From Clostridia bacterium (GTDB lineage: Bacteria > Bacillota > Clostridia > Oscillospirales > Acutalibacteraceae), in NCBI GenBank assembly GCA_017431035.1, contig JAFRLW010000039.1, forward strand, positions 1 to 59,032: 59,032 bases of DNA. The letters run 5' to 3'. Under the pieces are notes generated by a model that saw only the letters and a program-made list of their open reading frames with translations, was not told where the DNA came from and ran no database searches. Every line of letters begins with the position of its first letter. The stretch's first letter is position 1. Made by a program: the position numbers and the translations under genes. Of this stretch, positions 58,529 to 59,032 are shown piece by piece.

Positions 58529-59032
58529 CTTTAACACCGAAAACAACACCGCAGGGCAGTACCCCTGCCTTGCGGGATTACATACATTTTGACAGAAAAA
58601 ACCCCCTGCAAGATTTTGAAGTCTTGCAGGGGGTCATTCAATCAATGTCAAATCAATCGTTTATAGTAGTTGTGACTTTTCTTTTAACGTCGTCTTTTAT
58701 ATAGCAAAACACGGCGATACTTATCAGTACCACCGTGTTCGCTTGTAGTCGTCGATGGATCGGCGGCTTATGTGTCAAATCTACTATAATATAATCTATT
58801 AGTGTCTGTATCAAAAATAGCGATGACAAAATTAAAGGAATGTCGGTCAAGAACATTTGTATCATCAAAATGGTCTGTGCTTTCGCTATGTCTATGGAGA
58901 TTGTACTTCTACTTTCAAGGTGAGAAGTACCGTTGCACTGGCAGAAATTTTTTTAACTGGTTTCCTGCCGTTCTCTGATATGCTATGTATTGATAAATTT
59001 TGCTTCGTATGAGCAGATAGATAACTGCCCGA
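58529..59032. other. Element tail without confident genes
   Basis: Contains the hairpin at 58601-58634. On the minus strand, an unsupported 71-codon open frame (58653-58868) and two short frames open to the right edge (ending near 58876-58920) are present. None has a clear ribosome-binding site or recognisable family. One of the edge frames (ending VLLTLKVEVQSP) could be the C-terminus of a gene entering from the right. Confidence 0.4.
58601..58634 (+). terminator. Hairpin after the relaxase gene
   Basis: ACCCCCTGCAAGA-TTTTGAAG-TCTTGCAGGGGGT, a perfect 13-bp stem. No strong T-run follows (TCATTC), so it may be a stability element or an inefficient terminator. Confidence 0.6.

Larger units (their letters stand above)
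54268..59032. mobile_element. Integrative mobilizable element (left part)
   Basis: Starts at the break in the surface protein gene and runs off the right edge. It carries a tyrosine integrase, an XRE repressor, an excisionase, a hairpin array and a relaxase, but no type IV secretion genes within the window. Its base composition is visibly richer in GC than the flanking surface genes. It should move with help from another conjugative element. Confidence 0.8.

Noticed and set aside
58653..58868. 71-codon minus-strand reading frame at the right end
   Set aside because: No clear ribosome-binding site, no family, and several overlapping frames are open; kept only as an unassigned tail.
54268..59032. 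Full conjugative element (ICE, Tn916-like)
   Set aside because: No type IV secretion or FtsK-like coupling genes are visible in the window; the MobL relaxase and small size fit a mobilizable element.
1..59032. CRISPR arrays and tRNA genes
   Set aside because: No regularly spaced repeats and no tRNA cloverleaf with a recognisable TpsiC (GTTCRA) arm were found on either strand by eye.

Overview
The window looks like a chromosomal segment of an anaerobic, spore-forming Firmicute of class Clostridia, probably an uncultured gut Oscillospiraceae/Christensenellales-type lineage. The support is a spoIIA-sigF sporulation operon, a PolC-type replicase, the non-mevalonate genes dxr and ispG, a PTS sugar system with an HPr-Ser46 site, low to moderate GC, and strong SigA-type promoters (TTGACA-17-TATAAT). 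The genus cannot be fixed from the sequence.

Layout. 1-230: leader and promoter of an rRNA operon that runs off the left edge on the minus strand. 0.4-12.7 kb, minus strand: a GtrB-like glycosyltransferase, spoIIAA-spoIIAB-sigF, folC, a structured intergenic element, valS, topoisomerase IV parE-parC, and galK. 12.8-15.9 kb, plus strand: a VTC-domain / DUF4956 / secreted beta-helix lipoprotein operon. 16.1-21.8 kb: a self-contained fructose PTS operon (fruR-fruK-fruA-ptsH-ptsI). 22.2-32.4 kb: an eight-gene housekeeping operon, pyrH-frr-uppS-cdsA-dxr-rseP-ispG-polC. Its PolC lacks the embedded proofreading exonuclease. 32.5-33.8 kb: an M23 envelope peptidase gene with an apparent homopolymer frameshift in its 5' end.

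33.8-40.4 kb is a genomic island at the 3' end of guaA, bounded by 12-bp direct repeats (33816-33827 and 40354-40365). Seven co-directional, mostly overlapping genes encode an XRE controller, two tandem C5-cytosine methyltransferases, a PD-(D/E)XK endonuclease, Vsr, and an unrecognised pair made of a cytosolic 333-aa protein and a four-helix membrane protein. A TnpV remnant lies beside guaA. The guaA gene encodes only the ATP-pyrophosphatase half of GMP synthase and follows a CofE-like ligase gene.

42.7-54.3 kb, minus strand: a cell-surface and secretion region. It holds an OmpA-domain lipoprotein, a frameshifted small membrane protein, zinc-ribbon membrane proteins, lipoproteins, and a likely type VII secretion cassette (lipoprotein, lipase with C-terminal LXG-like helices, three small WXG100-type partners). 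An Ig-like-repeat surface protein gene follows. Its 5' part has been cut off by an integrative mobilizable element that starts near 54268 and runs off the right edge. That element carries a tyrosine integrase, an XRE repressor divergent from an excisionase, a six-hairpin array that is a candidate oriT, and a MobL-type relaxase.

The most unusual points are the exonuclease-less PolC, the GATase-less GMP synthase, the guaA island with its unknown two-gene membrane module, and the reversed lipase/WXG cassette.
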